Shown: positions 23,236-32,550 of the stretch, piece after piece
Position numbering within the stretch: position 1 is the stretch's first letter
Layout: each line of letters begins with the position of its first letter
Source: Chloroflexota bacterium
GTDB taxonomy: Bacteria > Chloroflexota > Anaerolineae > Aggregatilineales > Phototrophicaceae
Length of the DNA stretch: 64,000 bases
Assembly: GCA_026707665.1 (NCBI GenBank)
Contig: JAPOWK010000102.1
Location: 16,784 to 80,783, forward strand
Reading direction: 5' to 3'
Position numbers and translations under genes: made by a program
The notes under the pieces: generated by a model
Databases searched by the model: none
What the model was told of the DNA's origin: nothing
The model's input: only the letters and a program-made list of their open reading frames with translations

Positions 23236-24009
23236 ATGGCCGAACTTGCCGAGCAGGAGGAATTCGAAGATGGTCATGAACTCCGCATGGGGTTCTTTGA
23301 GCATCTGGACGAGCTGCGGCAACGGCTGACCAAAGCGGTCTTCTCTTTAGTCGTCGGCACCGCGGTCGGCGTCTTCGTTGCCACGCAAGTTCTTGTTTTG
23401 CTGCTGGAACCCTACTGCGCAATCGTATCCGACTGTGAACTGGTCATCCTCGACCCCACCGGCAACATCTTGATCTATTTCAAGGTTGCCTTGATGGTCG
23501 GCGGTATCCTGTCTATCCCCCTGGTCACTTACCAAATGCTGATGTTCATCTTGCCGGGCCTCACGAGCAAGGAAAAGCGCTACGTTTTGCTTTCGATCCC
23601 GGCAACGACCGCGCTATTCATTGTCGGTGTATTGTTCGCCTGGAAAATCCTGATGCCGCCGGCGCTCGGTTTTCTTCATGGATTCCAGGCCGAAATCTTC
23701 GAGCCAGAGTGGACGGCGGACGGCTATATCAGCTTTGTCACCTCGCTGCTGTTTTGGATGGGCGTCGCCTTTCAGACGCCGCTGATATTCTTCCTCATCT
23801 CGCTGATGGGCTTGGTCAGCGCGCGCACTTTGGTACGGCAATGGCGCGTCGCCGTGGTGGGCGCTTCGATCGCCGCGGCGCTGATTACGCCAACCATTGA
23901 CCCGGTGAATATGTTTCTTGTCATGGCGCCCTTATTAGCGCTTTACTCATTGAGCATCGTGCTCGTCTACTTCGGGCGCAAGATGTCCGGGATTGACCGC
24001 AAAGACTAA
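23236..24009 (+). CDS. tatC: Sec-independent protein translocase TatC
   Basis: This six-span membrane receptor for twin-arginine signal peptides has 257 residues. It has the conserved N-terminal GFFEHLDELRQRLTKAVF motif and the helices and loop YQMLMFILPGLTSKEKRYVL, with LFWMGVAFQTPLIFFLISLMGLV near the middle. It is the last gene of the nusB-tatA/B-tatC operon. The C-terminus ends KMSGIDRKD. Confidence 0.95.
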   Translation: MAELAEQEEFEDGHELRMGFFEHLDELRQRLTKAVFSLVVGTAVGVFVATQVLVLLLEPYCAIVSDCELVILDPTGNILIYFKVALMVGGILSIPLVTYQMLMFILPGLTSKEKRYVLLSIPATTALFIVGVLFAWKILMPPALGFLHGFQAEIFEPEWTADGYISFVTSLLFWMGVAFQTPLIFFLISLMGLVSARTLVRQWRVAVVGASIAAALITPTIDPVNMFLVMAPLLALYSLSIVLVYFGRKMSGIDRKD

Positions 24010-24016
24010 GAATCCG

Positions 24017-24046
24017 CTGACAGCTTCCCGCTGGCTATGATAAAAT
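24017..24046 (+). promoter_or_regulatory. Candidate promoter for the sat-cysC gene
   Basis: CTGACA and TAAAAT are 18 bp apart, with an extended -10 (TGA before TAAAAT). The ATG is 64 bp downstream, and GGAG precedes it. Confidence 0.5.
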
Positions 24047-24109
24047 GGCGTCGTTTTGTCAGCGCCTGACCATCTGACTGGATCGTGCTTGAATACTGCG
24101 GAGTGATGA

Positions 24110-25828
24110 ATGATTGTTGAAAAGGCGAGATTGATTGAGCCATACGGGGGCGAACTGGTCGACTTGCTCGTACCCAGAAAATTGCTCGTCGAGCAGACTG
24201 CCTATGCCAGAACTTTGCCCTTTGTACAGGTAAGCCCCCGCATCGAATGCGATCTCGAGTTGCTGGCGGTTGGCGCCTTCTCGCCTTTAGATGGATTCAT
24301 GAATCAGGCAGATTTCCAGAGCGTGCTGGATACGATGCGGCTCGTTGACGGCACGCTCTTTCCGATCCCCATCACCTTGCCGGTCGACGCGAGCGCCGAT
24401 ATTGAGCTCGGCTCCGACTTGGCGCTGCGCGACCGCAAGAATAATATTCTCGCCATTTTGACAGTCGAAGATCGATACGAATGGGACCTGGAAGAAGTGG
24501 CGACCAAGGTCTTTGGCAAATATGATTCGCGCCACCCTATCGTCGCCGAGATGCATCGCTGGGGCAAAGTCAATATCGCCGGGAAGCTGCGGGTGCTTCG
24601 GCTTCCGCCGCATCTGGATTTCGCCGAGCTTCGCCGGACGCCGGCCGAGACGCGCACCGTCCTGGAGAGTTATGGCCACAACAATGTCGTCGCCTTCCAG
24701 ACACGGAATCCCTTGCACCGCGTGCATGAAGCCCTGACCAAACGCGCCGCCTCCAACATTGATGGCGTGCTGCTGCTGCATCCGGTGGTCGGCATGACGC
24801 AGCCCGGCGATGTCGATCACTATACACGCGTGCGCGTTTACAAGACCTTGATCGACAATTACTACGAAGAGCACCGCAGTCTCTTGTCGTTGCTGCCGCT
24901 GGCGATGCGCATGGCGGGTCCGCGTGAAGCCGTCTGGCACGCCATCATCCGCCGCAATTACGGCGCCAATCACCTCATCGTTGGACGTGATCATGCGGGA
25001 CCCGGTCCGGATTCAAGAGGCGAACCCTTCTACGGTCCCTATGACGCCCAGGATATGGTGATGAAATACGCTGGAGAAATCGGCGTCAAACCGGTGCCAT
25101 TCACCGAAATGGTCTATCTGGAAGATGAAGATCGCTACGAGGAAAACTCCAAACTGCCGAACGGCGCCAAGGTGCGCAAAATATCGGGCACACAGGTTCG
25201 CGAAGATTATCTCGGCAAGGGCGTGCAGTTGCCGCCCTGGTTCTCTCGACCCGCCGTGGCGCGAATCCTGGCGGACAGCTATCCGCCGCGCTACCGTCGA
25301 GGCATTTGCCTGTGGTTCACCGGCTTGAGCGGCTCGGGCAAATCCACCACCGCCGAGCATATTGTCAATCTGCTCTTGGAGAAGGGACGCAACGTCACCG
25401 TACTCGATGGCGACGTTGTGCGCACGCATCTATCCAAGGGGCTTGGTTTCAGCAAGGATGACCGCGATACCAACATTCGGCGCATTGGCTATGTGGCCAG
25501 CGAAATCGTGCGCCACGGCGGCATGGTAATCTGCGCCGCTATCAGCCCTTATCGAGCGACGCGCGAAGATGTGCGCAATATGGTCGGCGATGGCTTTCTG
25601 GAAATCCACATGGCGACGCCGCTGGAATATGTCGAGGCGCATGATATCAAAGGCTTGTACGCCAAGGCGCGGCGCGGTGAAATCAAAGGCTTCACCGGCA
25701 TTGACGACCCCTATGAGCCGCCGCTGAACCCTGACTTTACCTTGACTGCCGAAAATACCCGCGCCGAAGACAATGCCCGTCGCGTCATTGATCAACTGAT
25801 CGAACTCGGTTATGTCCGTCCCGATTGA
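24110..25828 (+). CDS. Bifunctional sulfate adenylyltransferase / adenylylsulfate kinase
   Basis: It activates sulfate to APS and then phosphorylates it to PAPS. It has 572 residues. The N-terminal sulfurylase part has QTRNPLHRVHE (ATP site), GRDHAGPGPDSRGEPFY and RKISGTQVREDYLGKG. The C-terminal APS kinase starts near residue 395 with P-loop GLSGSGKSTTAEHI and DGDVVRTHLSKGLGFSKDDRDTNIRRIG. Both active sites look intact. No PAPS reductase or sulfite reductase is near, so sulfur assimilation versus sulfation cannot be decided from here. Confidence 0.94.
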   Translation: MIVEKARLIEPYGGELVDLLVPRKLLVEQTAYARTLPFVQVSPRIECDLELLAVGAFSPLDGFMNQADFQSVLDTMRLVDGTLFPIPITLPVDASADIELGSDLALRDRKNNILAILTVEDRYEWDLEEVATKVFGKYDSRHPIVAEMHRWGKVNIAGKLRVLRLPPHLDFAELRRTPAETRTVLESYGHNNVVAFQTRNPLHRVHEALTKRAASNIDGVLLLHPVVGMTQPGDVDHYTRVRVYKTLIDNYYEEHRSLLSLLPLAMRMAGPREAVWHAIIRRNYGANHLIVGRDHAGPGPDSRGEPFYGPYDAQDMVMKYAGEIGVKPVPFTEMVYLEDEDRYEENSKLPNGAKVRKISGTQVREDYLGKGVQLPPWFSRPAVARILADSYPPRYRRGICLWFTGLSGSGKSTTAEHIVNLLLEKGRNVTVLDGDVVRTHLSKGLGFSKDDRDTNIRRIGYVASEIVRHGGMVICAAISPYRATREDVRNMVGDGFLEIHMATPLEYVEAHDIKGLYAKARRGEIKGFTGIDDPYEPPLNPDFTLTAENTRAEDNARRVIDQLIELGYVRPD

Positions 25829-25873
25829 TCCGCATCCCTACTAGCAAATTGCGGTCGGCGCTCAAATATGCGC

Positions 25874-28873
25874 TTAGGCGACTGCTGGCGTCGGCAGGTT
25901 CGCATCCAGCTGCAGAACACGTCGGAAAACAAACTTCTCGACTTCCACAAAAAGTAAAACCGCAATGCCCGCGACGATACTTACGACTACGTGAGTCACG
26001 TTCAGCGCGGCCGTGTCGAAGAGTGTCTGAAAGAAGGGAATGAAGACGACGATCAGTTGCAGCAAGAAGGTGGAAAGAACCGCCCAAAACAAGAGTTTGT
26101 TGCCTTTGAAGCCGGCCTGCCAGAATGTCGTTCGGTCGCCCGCATGGATCGCCATCACTTGAAACATCTGGGTGAAGGCAAGCACGGTGAAAGCGATCGT
26201 GCGCGGGATGCGCTCCACCTGGTCCAGCAGGTGTCTTCCGGGATCTTTGCCTTCGCCGTGATCTTCCAGGAATCCCGCGCCCGCTTCCTTTTCGGCCACG
26301 CCGAGGAAGGCAACCTTCTCGTTCGCGTTCCATTCATCCCATGCTAGCGGAGTCGCTTCTTCACCAGCGAGCGCCACAACCGCGCTGCGCTTCAAATGCT
26401 CCAGCCCAAGCGATGGCAGGGAGGCATCGAGGCCGATCGTGCCATAACCCCATACGTAGCTGATTAAGGTCAGAATGGCGATTAGAATCCCCACCAGAAC
26501 GATGTGGATGCCGGCGCCGCCCGCAAAAATGCTTTCATTTGTAGGCCGCGGTCGCCGCCTCATCACGCCTTTTTCCGCCGGCTCAAAGCCAAGCGCGATG
26601 GCGGGCAAGCCGTCCGTCACCAGATTGATCCAAAGGATCTGAATGGCGAGCAGCGGAATCGGCAGATTGATTAACAAGGCGACAAACATCACCAGAATCT
26701 CGCCGACATTCGAGCTCAGCATGTATTTGATGAACTTCTTGATGTTGTCGTAAATGGCGCGGCCTTCTTCAATCGCGGCCACAATCGAACGGAAATTGTC
26801 GTCGGTCAGGATCATTTCCGAGGCGCCCTTGCTGACGTCGGCGCCAGTAATGCCCATGGCCACGCCGATATCGGCTTGCTTAAGCGCGGGTGCGTCGTTG
26901 ACGCCATCACCCGTCATCGCCACGATATTATTCTGGTTCTGCAGGACTTGCACCAACCGCAGTTTATGCGCTGGCGAAACGCGCGCGAAGCACGATGTCC
27001 TGCGGACGGCAGCCTCCAATGCTTCATCGCCGAGCGTTTCCAGCTCGCTTCCAGTGATCGCCTTCTCCTCGCCGTCGATGATGCCGAGGTCACGCGCGAT
27101 CGCTTCCGCGGTCAGGACATGATCGCCCGTGATCATGATCGTGCGAATGCCGGCTTCGCGCGCGCGTTGCACGGCGATCTTCGCCTCTGGGCGGGCCGGG
27201 TCGAGTATGCCAATCAGCCCGATCAGTTCCAGGTGTCGTTCGATCTCGGGACTGATTTCATCAGGCAACTGCTTCAACGGGCGCCAGGCAATGCCTAACA
27301 CGCGCAAGCCATCATTGGCCATCGAATCGACGCGCCGCTGCCAATCCCGGCGCCGGCCCTCGCTCATGTCGACGACATCATCCGGCGTCTGTTCGCTCGC
27401 CGACCATTCAATCAGGCGATCGGGCGCGCCCTTTGTGATCGCCACAAATTCGGCATCCGGAAATAGCCGCTTCGCCGCCTCGCCAACCACTTGATGCACG
27501 GTCGTCATGGCTTTGCGTTCGCTGCTAAAGGGGAGCTCGGCCACGCGCGGCATCTCTTGCTCGAGGACTTCCCGCGTGAAGCCGATCTTCTGGGCGGCGA
27601 CCAGCAGCGCCGCTTCCGTGCTGTCGCCGACCACTTTGACTTGATCGGCGCTGGCCATCGTCTCGAGGTATACGTTGGTGGATAGCGCCATCGCTTTTAA
27701 CATGCGTTGCGCCGCTTTATCATTTTCCGCGTCTACCGGCTTACCCAAATTGCTTGGATCATGCGTGCCCAGCGAGACGAGATTGCCTTCGGGCACGTAG
27801 CCAGTGCCTTCGACCTTGATGTCATCGTGTCGCGGCAAGACGAGGTAGGTGGCGGTCATCTCGTTCTTGGTCAGGGTGCCGGTTTTGTCAGAGCAAATGA
27901 CATTCACCGAGCCGAGCGTCTCGACCGCGGGAAGACGGCGAATCAGCGCGTTGCGTTTGACCATGCGGTTGGCGCCGAGGGAGAGTCCAATGGTGACGAG
28001 CGCCGGCAGACCTTCTGGTACAGCTGCGACCGCCAAGCTGATGGCGATAAGGAACATCTGCTCCGCCGGAATGCCTTGTACCCAGAAGCCAACGATGAAT
28101 ACGATGGCGACTACGATCAAAGCGGCGGTTGCGAGGATGCGCCCAAGGTGATTGAGGCGGCGCTGCAAGGGCGTCGTGCCTTCCTCCACTTGCATCAACA
28201 TGGTGGCGATGTTGCCGATTTCAGTGCGCAGCCCGGTACTTGTCACCGCCATCTCGCCGCGGCCGTAATTGACCAGGGTCCCCATGTAGGCCATATTCAC
28301 CCGATCGCCTAGCGGGATCGCCTCGTTCGCCTCTATGGCCTCAACCTCTTTCTCCACCGGAATCGATTCGCCGGTCAAAGCCGCTTCTTCCACCTGCAAG
28401 TTGATGGACTCAATCAGGCGTCCATCAGCCGGGATGCGATCGCCTTCGCCGATCAACACGATATCGCCGGGCACCAGTTCCTCGGCGCTGATTTCATGGA
28501 TCTGACCGCCACGCCGCACCCGCACCTGCGGCACCTGCAACCGACTCAAAGCCGCAAGCGCCTGTTCCGCCTGATACTCCTGATAAATGCCGAGCATCGC
28601 GTTGAGAACGACGATCGCCAGAATGACGATGACATCAGTCGCTTCCCCCAATATGGCGGAGATGACTGCCGCGACAATGAGGATGATGACCATGACATCG
28701 GTAAATTGCCCCAGTATGAGCCGAGCCCAATTAACGCCCTGGTCAGTCGGCAGCGCGTTTCGCCCAAACTTTTCCAGGCGCGACTGAGCCTCGGCATCGT
28801 CCAAGCCCAATGTCTGGTCAACGCCCAGCTCGGACAGGGTTGATTGAACATCTTGGCGATACGCGTCGGCCAT
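25874..28873 (-). CDS. SERCA/PMR1-type Ca2+-transporting P-type ATPase
   Basis: This 999-residue P2A ATPase would export Ca2+ (possibly Mn2+). Key motifs are TGES, the phosphorylated DKTGT (CSDKTGTLTKNEM, near residue 330) and TGDGVNDAPALKQADIG. The cation-site residues match SERCA: PEGL in helix 4, SSNVGEILV in helix 5, and LWINLVTDGLPAIALGF in helix 6. A large extra loop of about 60 residues lies between helices 7 and 8 (YGTIGLDASLPSLGLEHLKRS... to ERIPRTIAF). That is longer than in most bacterial homologues. It is convergent with sat-cysC. Confidence 0.95.
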   Translation of the reverse strand: MADAYRQDVQSTLSELGVDQTLGLDDAEAQSRLEKFGRNALPTDQGVNWARLILGQFTDVMVIILIVAAVISAILGEATDVIVILAIVVLNAMLGIYQEYQAEQALAALSRLQVPQVRVRRGGQIHEISAEELVPGDIVLIGEGDRIPADGRLIESINLQVEEAALTGESIPVEKEVEAIEANEAIPLGDRVNMAYMGTLVNYGRGEMAVTSTGLRTEIGNIATMLMQVEEGTTPLQRRLNHLGRILATAALIVVAIVFIVGFWVQGIPAEQMFLIAISLAVAAVPEGLPALVTIGLSLGANRMVKRNALIRRLPAVETLGSVNVICSDKTGTLTKNEMTATYLVLPRHDDIKVEGTGYVPEGNLVSLGTHDPSNLGKPVDAENDKAAQRMLKAMALSTNVYLETMASADQVKVVGDSTEAALLVAAQKIGFTREVLEQEMPRVAELPFSSERKAMTTVHQVVGEAAKRLFPDAEFVAITKGAPDRLIEWSASEQTPDDVVDMSEGRRRDWQRRVDSMANDGLRVLGIAWRPLKQLPDEISPEIERHLELIGLIGILDPARPEAKIAVQRAREAGIRTIMITGDHVLTAEAIARDLGIIDGEEKAITGSELETLGDEALEAAVRRTSCFARVSPAHKLRLVQVLQNQNNIVAMTGDGVNDAPALKQADIGVAMGITGADVSKGASEMILTDDNFRSIVAAIEEGRAIYDNIKKFIKYMLSSNVGEILVMFVALLINLPIPLLAIQILWINLVTDGLPAIALGFEPAEKGVMRRRPRPTNESIFAGGAGIHIVLVGILIAILTLISYVWGYGTIGLDASLPSLGLEHLKRSAVVALAGEEATPLAWDEWNANEKVAFLGVAEKEAGAGFLEDHGEGKDPGRHLLDQVERIPRTIAFTVLAFTQMFQVMAIHAGDRTTFWQAGFKGNKLLFWAVLSTFLLQLIVVFIPFFQTLFDTAALNVTHVVVSIVAGIAVLLFVEVEKFVFRRVLQLDANLPTPAVA

Positions 28874-29342
28874 GACGTCTCCTAAAGACGCGCAAAGCGT
28901 TTCTTCTGGCGCGACATAATATTAGCCGGATCGGAAGGCGCAATGACCTCAAGCGATAGCTTTGTTCAGTGACGGCTCCATCCAAAATTCATTGTACCGC
29001 ATATCGGTCGCTATCAGCACTCAGGCGCCGTCGCCGCTCTCGCGATGCGGCGCCGTTTCTGCTCTCTAAGGCTGGTCCGATATTGACCAATAGCAATCTA
29101 TGGCGCGGAAACCGCGAACATCGGTTCACCGCTCTCGAGCCAAGCGGCGCTACTATGCCCTCAGAATGCGACTCTATAACGTGCCATGCCTGCTGCCCGG
29201 ACGTAAAAACACGCAATATGCTCGAAAAAACTTTGCCGCCGGACAAATAAACGGACAATCTCTCGCGCCAAATGGCCAACCTGCGCAACAAGTTTCTTCC
29301 CTTGCGCTGCCGTATTGCCTGGGAGAGGCGACGGGCTGCCGG

Positions 29343-29381
29343 TGTCGGCGTTCATTGTCGGCGGTCAGTGTCGGCGGTCAG
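29343..29381. repeat. Tandem 13-bp repeat, three copies
   Basis: The unit is TGTCGGCGGTCAG. Two exact copies are at 29356-29381, preceded by a diverged copy TGTCGGCGTTCAT at 29343-29355. Confidence 0.8.
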
Positions 29382-29384
29382 TGT

Positions 29385-29420
29385 CTACGCGACCTACGCG
29401 ACCTACGCGACCTGCGCGAT
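29385..29420. repeat. Tandem 9-bp repeat, three exact copies plus one variant
   Basis: The unit CTACGCGAC is repeated exactly at 29385-29411, followed by CTGCGCGAT at 29412-29420. The array abuts the 13-bp array three bases away. The period is a multiple of three, so a reading frame would survive, but no convincing gene uses it. Confidence 0.85.
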
Positions 29421-29569
29421 CCCTGTGCCGCCCAAGCGCAAACTGCCGCAACTTGAACCTGACGCCGCATATCACCTATCTGACGCGCAATCAGCAACGC
29501 GCCTACAGATTTTCCCGTTGCCGGTTAGACCTCCCACCCGCTCCTTTGGGGACTCTGAGGGGCACGGCA

Positions 29570-29760
29570 GGCTAGTATTGGGCAAACCCAGGGGCACGCG
29601 GCGTTGATATGGGGTAAACCTAGCGGGTGGGTCGTTTGACAAAGGAGAATCCGAGGGGATTGGAAGCGTTGACACCGGGAGAACAACGGGGTGTTCTAGT
29701 GTTGACAACGGGTGGATTGAGGAGGAAGACAACAGGTGGAATCGAAGCTGGGGAGTGCAG
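29570..29760. repeat. Purine-rich, imperfectly repetitive segment
   Basis: One strand carries recurring blocks such as GGGCAAACCCAGGGG, GGGGTAAACCTAGCGGG, GTTGACACCGGG and GTTGACAACGGG, with strong G+A bias. It has no clean period. It is not coding on inspection. Confidence 0.4.
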
Positions 29761-29869
29761 TAAGTGCTTTCAAACGGCGACTGAGGCGCGGCATTCGGCA
29801 TTGCTTATCGCCTCGTTCCTGTCTAGTATCGATGCCGGAAAACGACCAAGGAAGAACTGAGCCAGGCGA

Positions 29870-30910
29870 ATGGAATACATCGACTTGAGAAGCGACACCG
29901 TCTCGCATCCGACGCCAGCGATGCGAGAGGCAATGGCGAAGGCGGCGGTCGGCGATGATGTGTATCATGATGATCCAACTGTGAATCAATTGGAAGCGGA
30001 GGCAGCGGCGAAATTGGGCAAAGAGGCGGCCGTCTTTGTCACCAGCGGCACGCAGGGCAATCTTTGCGCCCTGCTCGCGCACTGCCAGCGCGGCGAATCC
30101 ATTATCATCGGCGACACATCGCATATCTTTCGCAATGAGCAGGGCGGGATGGCGCAATTCGGCGGTCTTGTACCACATACAGTTCCGGTACAAGCGGACG
30201 CCACCATGCGACTGAGCGACCTTGAAGATGCGATCAATCCCGATGACGAGCACAAGCCGATCACGCGCTTGGTCGCGCTGGAGAATACGCACAACATGGC
30301 CGGCGGCATGCCAATTTCTCCAGAATACACCGCGGAAGTCGGGGAATTCGCCCGGAGGAACGGACTGATCCTGCATATTGATGGAGCGCGGATATTCAAC
30401 GCGGCCGCTGCTTACGCTGTCGATGTGAAGGAGTTGGTGGCGGACGCCGATTCGGTGACCTTCTGCCTGTCTAAAGGGCTGTGCGCGCCGGTGGGATCGG
30501 TGCTGGTTGGCAATGACGATTTTATCCGCCGGGCGCGCCGGGCGCGGAAAGCTTTGGGTGGCAGCCTGAGGCAGGCCGGGGTCCTGGCTGCTGCCGGTTT
30601 GATCGCGCTTCACGAAATGACCGATCGCTTGGTTGAGGATCACCGCAATGCCCAACTGCTCGCTGAGGGCTTGAGCGAAATACCCGGCCTGCGCATTCAT
30701 AGCCAAAATACAAACTTCATATTCTTCGCGCTGGCGGCCGATATCGGGCTGTCGCTAGACGAATTTATTCGCCTCTTGTGGCAGAAATACAATATTCGCA
30801 TGTCTCCCTACAGCGGGGAAGCGGGCGAAATTCGCTTGCGCACCCACTATTGGATTGACCAGCCGGCCGTCGCGAAAACTCTGTCGGCGGTCAGAGCCGT
30901 ACTATCATGA
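29870..30910 (+). CDS. ltaE: Low-specificity L-threonine aldolase
   Basis: This PLP enzyme cleaves L-threonine or L-allo-threonine to glycine and acetaldehyde. At 346 residues it has the standard length. It starts IDLRSDTVSHPTPAMREAMAKAAVGDDVYHDDPTVNQLE, a hallmark of the family. The PLP lysine is in VTFCLSKGLCAPVGSVLVG. It overlaps the next gene by 4 bp (ATGA), so the CPBP-like membrane gene is translationally coupled. Confidence 0.95.
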   Translation: MEYIDLRSDTVSHPTPAMREAMAKAAVGDDVYHDDPTVNQLEAEAAAKLGKEAAVFVTSGTQGNLCALLAHCQRGESIIIGDTSHIFRNEQGGMAQFGGLVPHTVPVQADATMRLSDLEDAINPDDEHKPITRLVALENTHNMAGGMPISPEYTAEVGEFARRNGLILHIDGARIFNAAAAYAVDVKELVADADSVTFCLSKGLCAPVGSVLVGNDDFIRRARRARKALGGSLRQAGVLAAAGLIALHEMTDRLVEDHRNAQLLAEGLSEIPGLRIHSQNTNFIFFALAADIGLSLDEFIRLLWQKYNIRMSPYSGEAGEIRLRTHYWIDQPAVAKTLSAVRAVLS

Positions 30911-31659
30911 TGCCCAAGGCGCCATTTGACCCGCTCCCTGACGACAAGGATCGGGCAGACTTTACTGGCGAATCGGCTCCCGCCTCTGACTCACCTGAGG
31001 CTCCTCAAGCGCGGAACGAAGTCAGCAGCGCCCGGGCGCGCGCCCAGTATCGTGGCGCCAGCGATCCCCTATTCGGCTTCATCATCGCCGCCGCTTTGAG
31101 CGTAGGGTTAACGCCGCTGCTGCCGGAAAGTGTCGAACTTCGCTATACGCTAGCCTGGGGCGCTTTGGCCGGCGTGAGCGTCCTGTCTTGGCTGCTCGGC
31201 AACATGGAACGGATTGGGCAGGAACGACCCGACAACCTGGGTTGGGGCGTCCTCTACGGCATACTGCTGGGTATCCCGTTTCTTGTGTTTCTCAGCCAGC
31301 ACGTTTTGGGCCCGGCGACGAGCCGCCTTTTCCCTGATATGTCGACGGGAAGCCTGCTCGCTTTTCTGGTTTTCGTTATGCCTTTGGCCGAGACGCTGTT
31401 TTTCCGCGGATTGCTGCAGAGCCAGCTCATGTCTTGGTTAGTAGGGCTGCTGGCGACGCTGTGGAATATCGTGCTGTTCTTTCCTGTGATGTGGCAATCT
31501 GTTTCAGATCATCAGGTGGTTGCGCTGGTCATCGTCATACTTCTATTGATGATGAATATGCTCTATGTTTACGTACGCGAACGCAATGGACTGGCGTCGT
31601 CATGGATTTGCCAGATCGTTTGCAACTTCATCATTCTTTATATTCCATCGCTGAGCTAG
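30907..31659 (+). CDS. CPBP-like intramembrane protein with altered catalytic motif
   Basis: This 250-residue membrane protein has a polar N-terminus of about 45 residues and then six or more helices. It resembles CPBP (CAAX protease-like) proteins around PLAETLFFRGLLQSQLM. There the normal EExxFRG motif has Ala in place of the first glutamate. I see no clear second metal histidine motif. It may therefore be an inactive homologue or only superficially similar. It is translationally coupled to threonine aldolase and convergent with the rhomboid pair. Confidence 0.65.
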   Translation: MMPKAPFDPLPDDKDRADFTGESAPASDSPEAPQARNEVSSARARAQYRGASDPLFGFIIAAALSVGLTPLLPESVELRYTLAWGALAGVSVLSWLLGNMERIGQERPDNLGWGVLYGILLGIPFLVFLSQHVLGPATSRLFPDMSTGSLLAFLVFVMPLAETLFFRGLLQSQLMSWLVGLLATLWNIVLFFPVMWQSVSDHQVVALVIVILLLMMNMLYVYVRERNGLASSWICQIVCNFIILYIPSLS

Positions 31660-31743
31660 CAAGCGCCGGACGTGCGTCTAGCCAATTAAAAGACCGCAGC
31701 CCAAGTGCCGCGGCGTTCGGCTCCGATTTACAAAGTTGGAAGG

Positions 31744-32457
31744 TTATTCGGCCAGATGCTCGAGCGGGTCCGGTTTTGGCAGTGGCTTGATGCAACCAGC
31801 GAAGAAGATAAAGCCCAGCCCCGCGACGAAACCGCCAATATGCGCCCAATGCGCCACATCGGTCTCGACGCCGATCCAGCCTACTTGCTGCAAGACATCC
31901 ATCAGCAGCCAATAGCCCAGGAAAAGAAACGCGGGCACATTCACGGACCAGACGAACGGGCGGAAGAAGCCGAGCAAGGTCTTGACTTTGGCTTTGGGTC
32001 GCAACATGAGGAATCCACCCATGACGCCGGCGATGGCGCCGCTCGCGCCAATCACTACGCCGGTATCGGTTACCGTGCAGGCCGTATTGCCAAATGCGAC
32101 ATGAGCCAAGGTCGCGACCGCGCCGAATCCCAAATACGCGAGCAAGAATTTTACGCTGCCCAGGTATCGCTCCACCAAGCCGCCGAATAAGAACAGGAAC
32201 CACATATTGCCCAGCAGATGAGCGGCGCTCGCATGCAAGAACAGGCTGCGGAATCCGTCCAAGCCGGTCGCGGCAATCGATTGCTCGCCAATCTTGCATA
32301 CTTCCAAACCGTAATTCTGCAGCGCCGCCTTCAGGAATCCCTCGCCCTGGGCATCTACCGAAAGCTCCCAGAGGAATACCACGAGGTTGATGACGATGAT
32401 GGCAAGGGCGGCTTTCGGAATCGTCTTGTCTCGGCCGACTACCGTCAATGGAAACAT
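31744..32457 (-). CDS. Rhomboid family intramembrane serine protease
   Basis: This is a polytopic serine protease of 237 residues. The catalytic serine is in GASGAIAGVMGGF, the oxyanion-region block is HASAAHLLGNMWFLFLFGG, and the catalytic histidine is in VAHWAHIGGFVAGLGF. It ends in PDPLEHLAE. It is downstream of a second rhomboid gene on the same strand (93 bp gap), an apparent duplication. The substrate is unknown. Confidence 0.92.
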   Translation of the reverse strand: MFPLTVVGRDKTIPKAALAIIVINLVVFLWELSVDAQGEGFLKAALQNYGLEVCKIGEQSIAATGLDGFRSLFLHASAAHLLGNMWFLFLFGGLVERYLGSVKFLLAYLGFGAVATLAHVAFGNTACTVTDTGVVIGASGAIAGVMGGFLMLRPKAKVKTLLGFFRPFVWSVNVPAFLFLGYWLLMDVLQQVGWIGVETDVAHWAHIGGFVAGLGFIFFAGCIKPLPKPDPLEHLAE

Positions 32458-32550
32458 ATCGCATCCCTCAACCTAGCTTGCACTTAATACGTTATCACAC
32501 AGCTTCGGTTTCGCGCAAGCCAGTTCCAACTTGGGTGGCATGCCGAAATC

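Larger units (their letters stand above)
28874..29869. other. About 1 kb without a supported gene
   Basis: Short overlapping ORFs occur on both strands, but none has a family motif, a convincing ribosome site or a consistent coding pattern. The ORF at 29472-29801 (minus) is Pro/Ser-rich and looks like read-through of a low-complexity region. The stretch holds two tandem repeat arrays (29343-29420) and a purine-rich repetitive part (29570-29760). It might be decayed sequence. Confidence 0.6.

Noticed and set aside
29472-29801. ORF of 109 residues on the minus strand, Pro/Ser-rich
   Set aside because: No family motif, no ribosome site that stands out, and its composition follows the purine-rich repetitive segment. 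Treated as non-coding.
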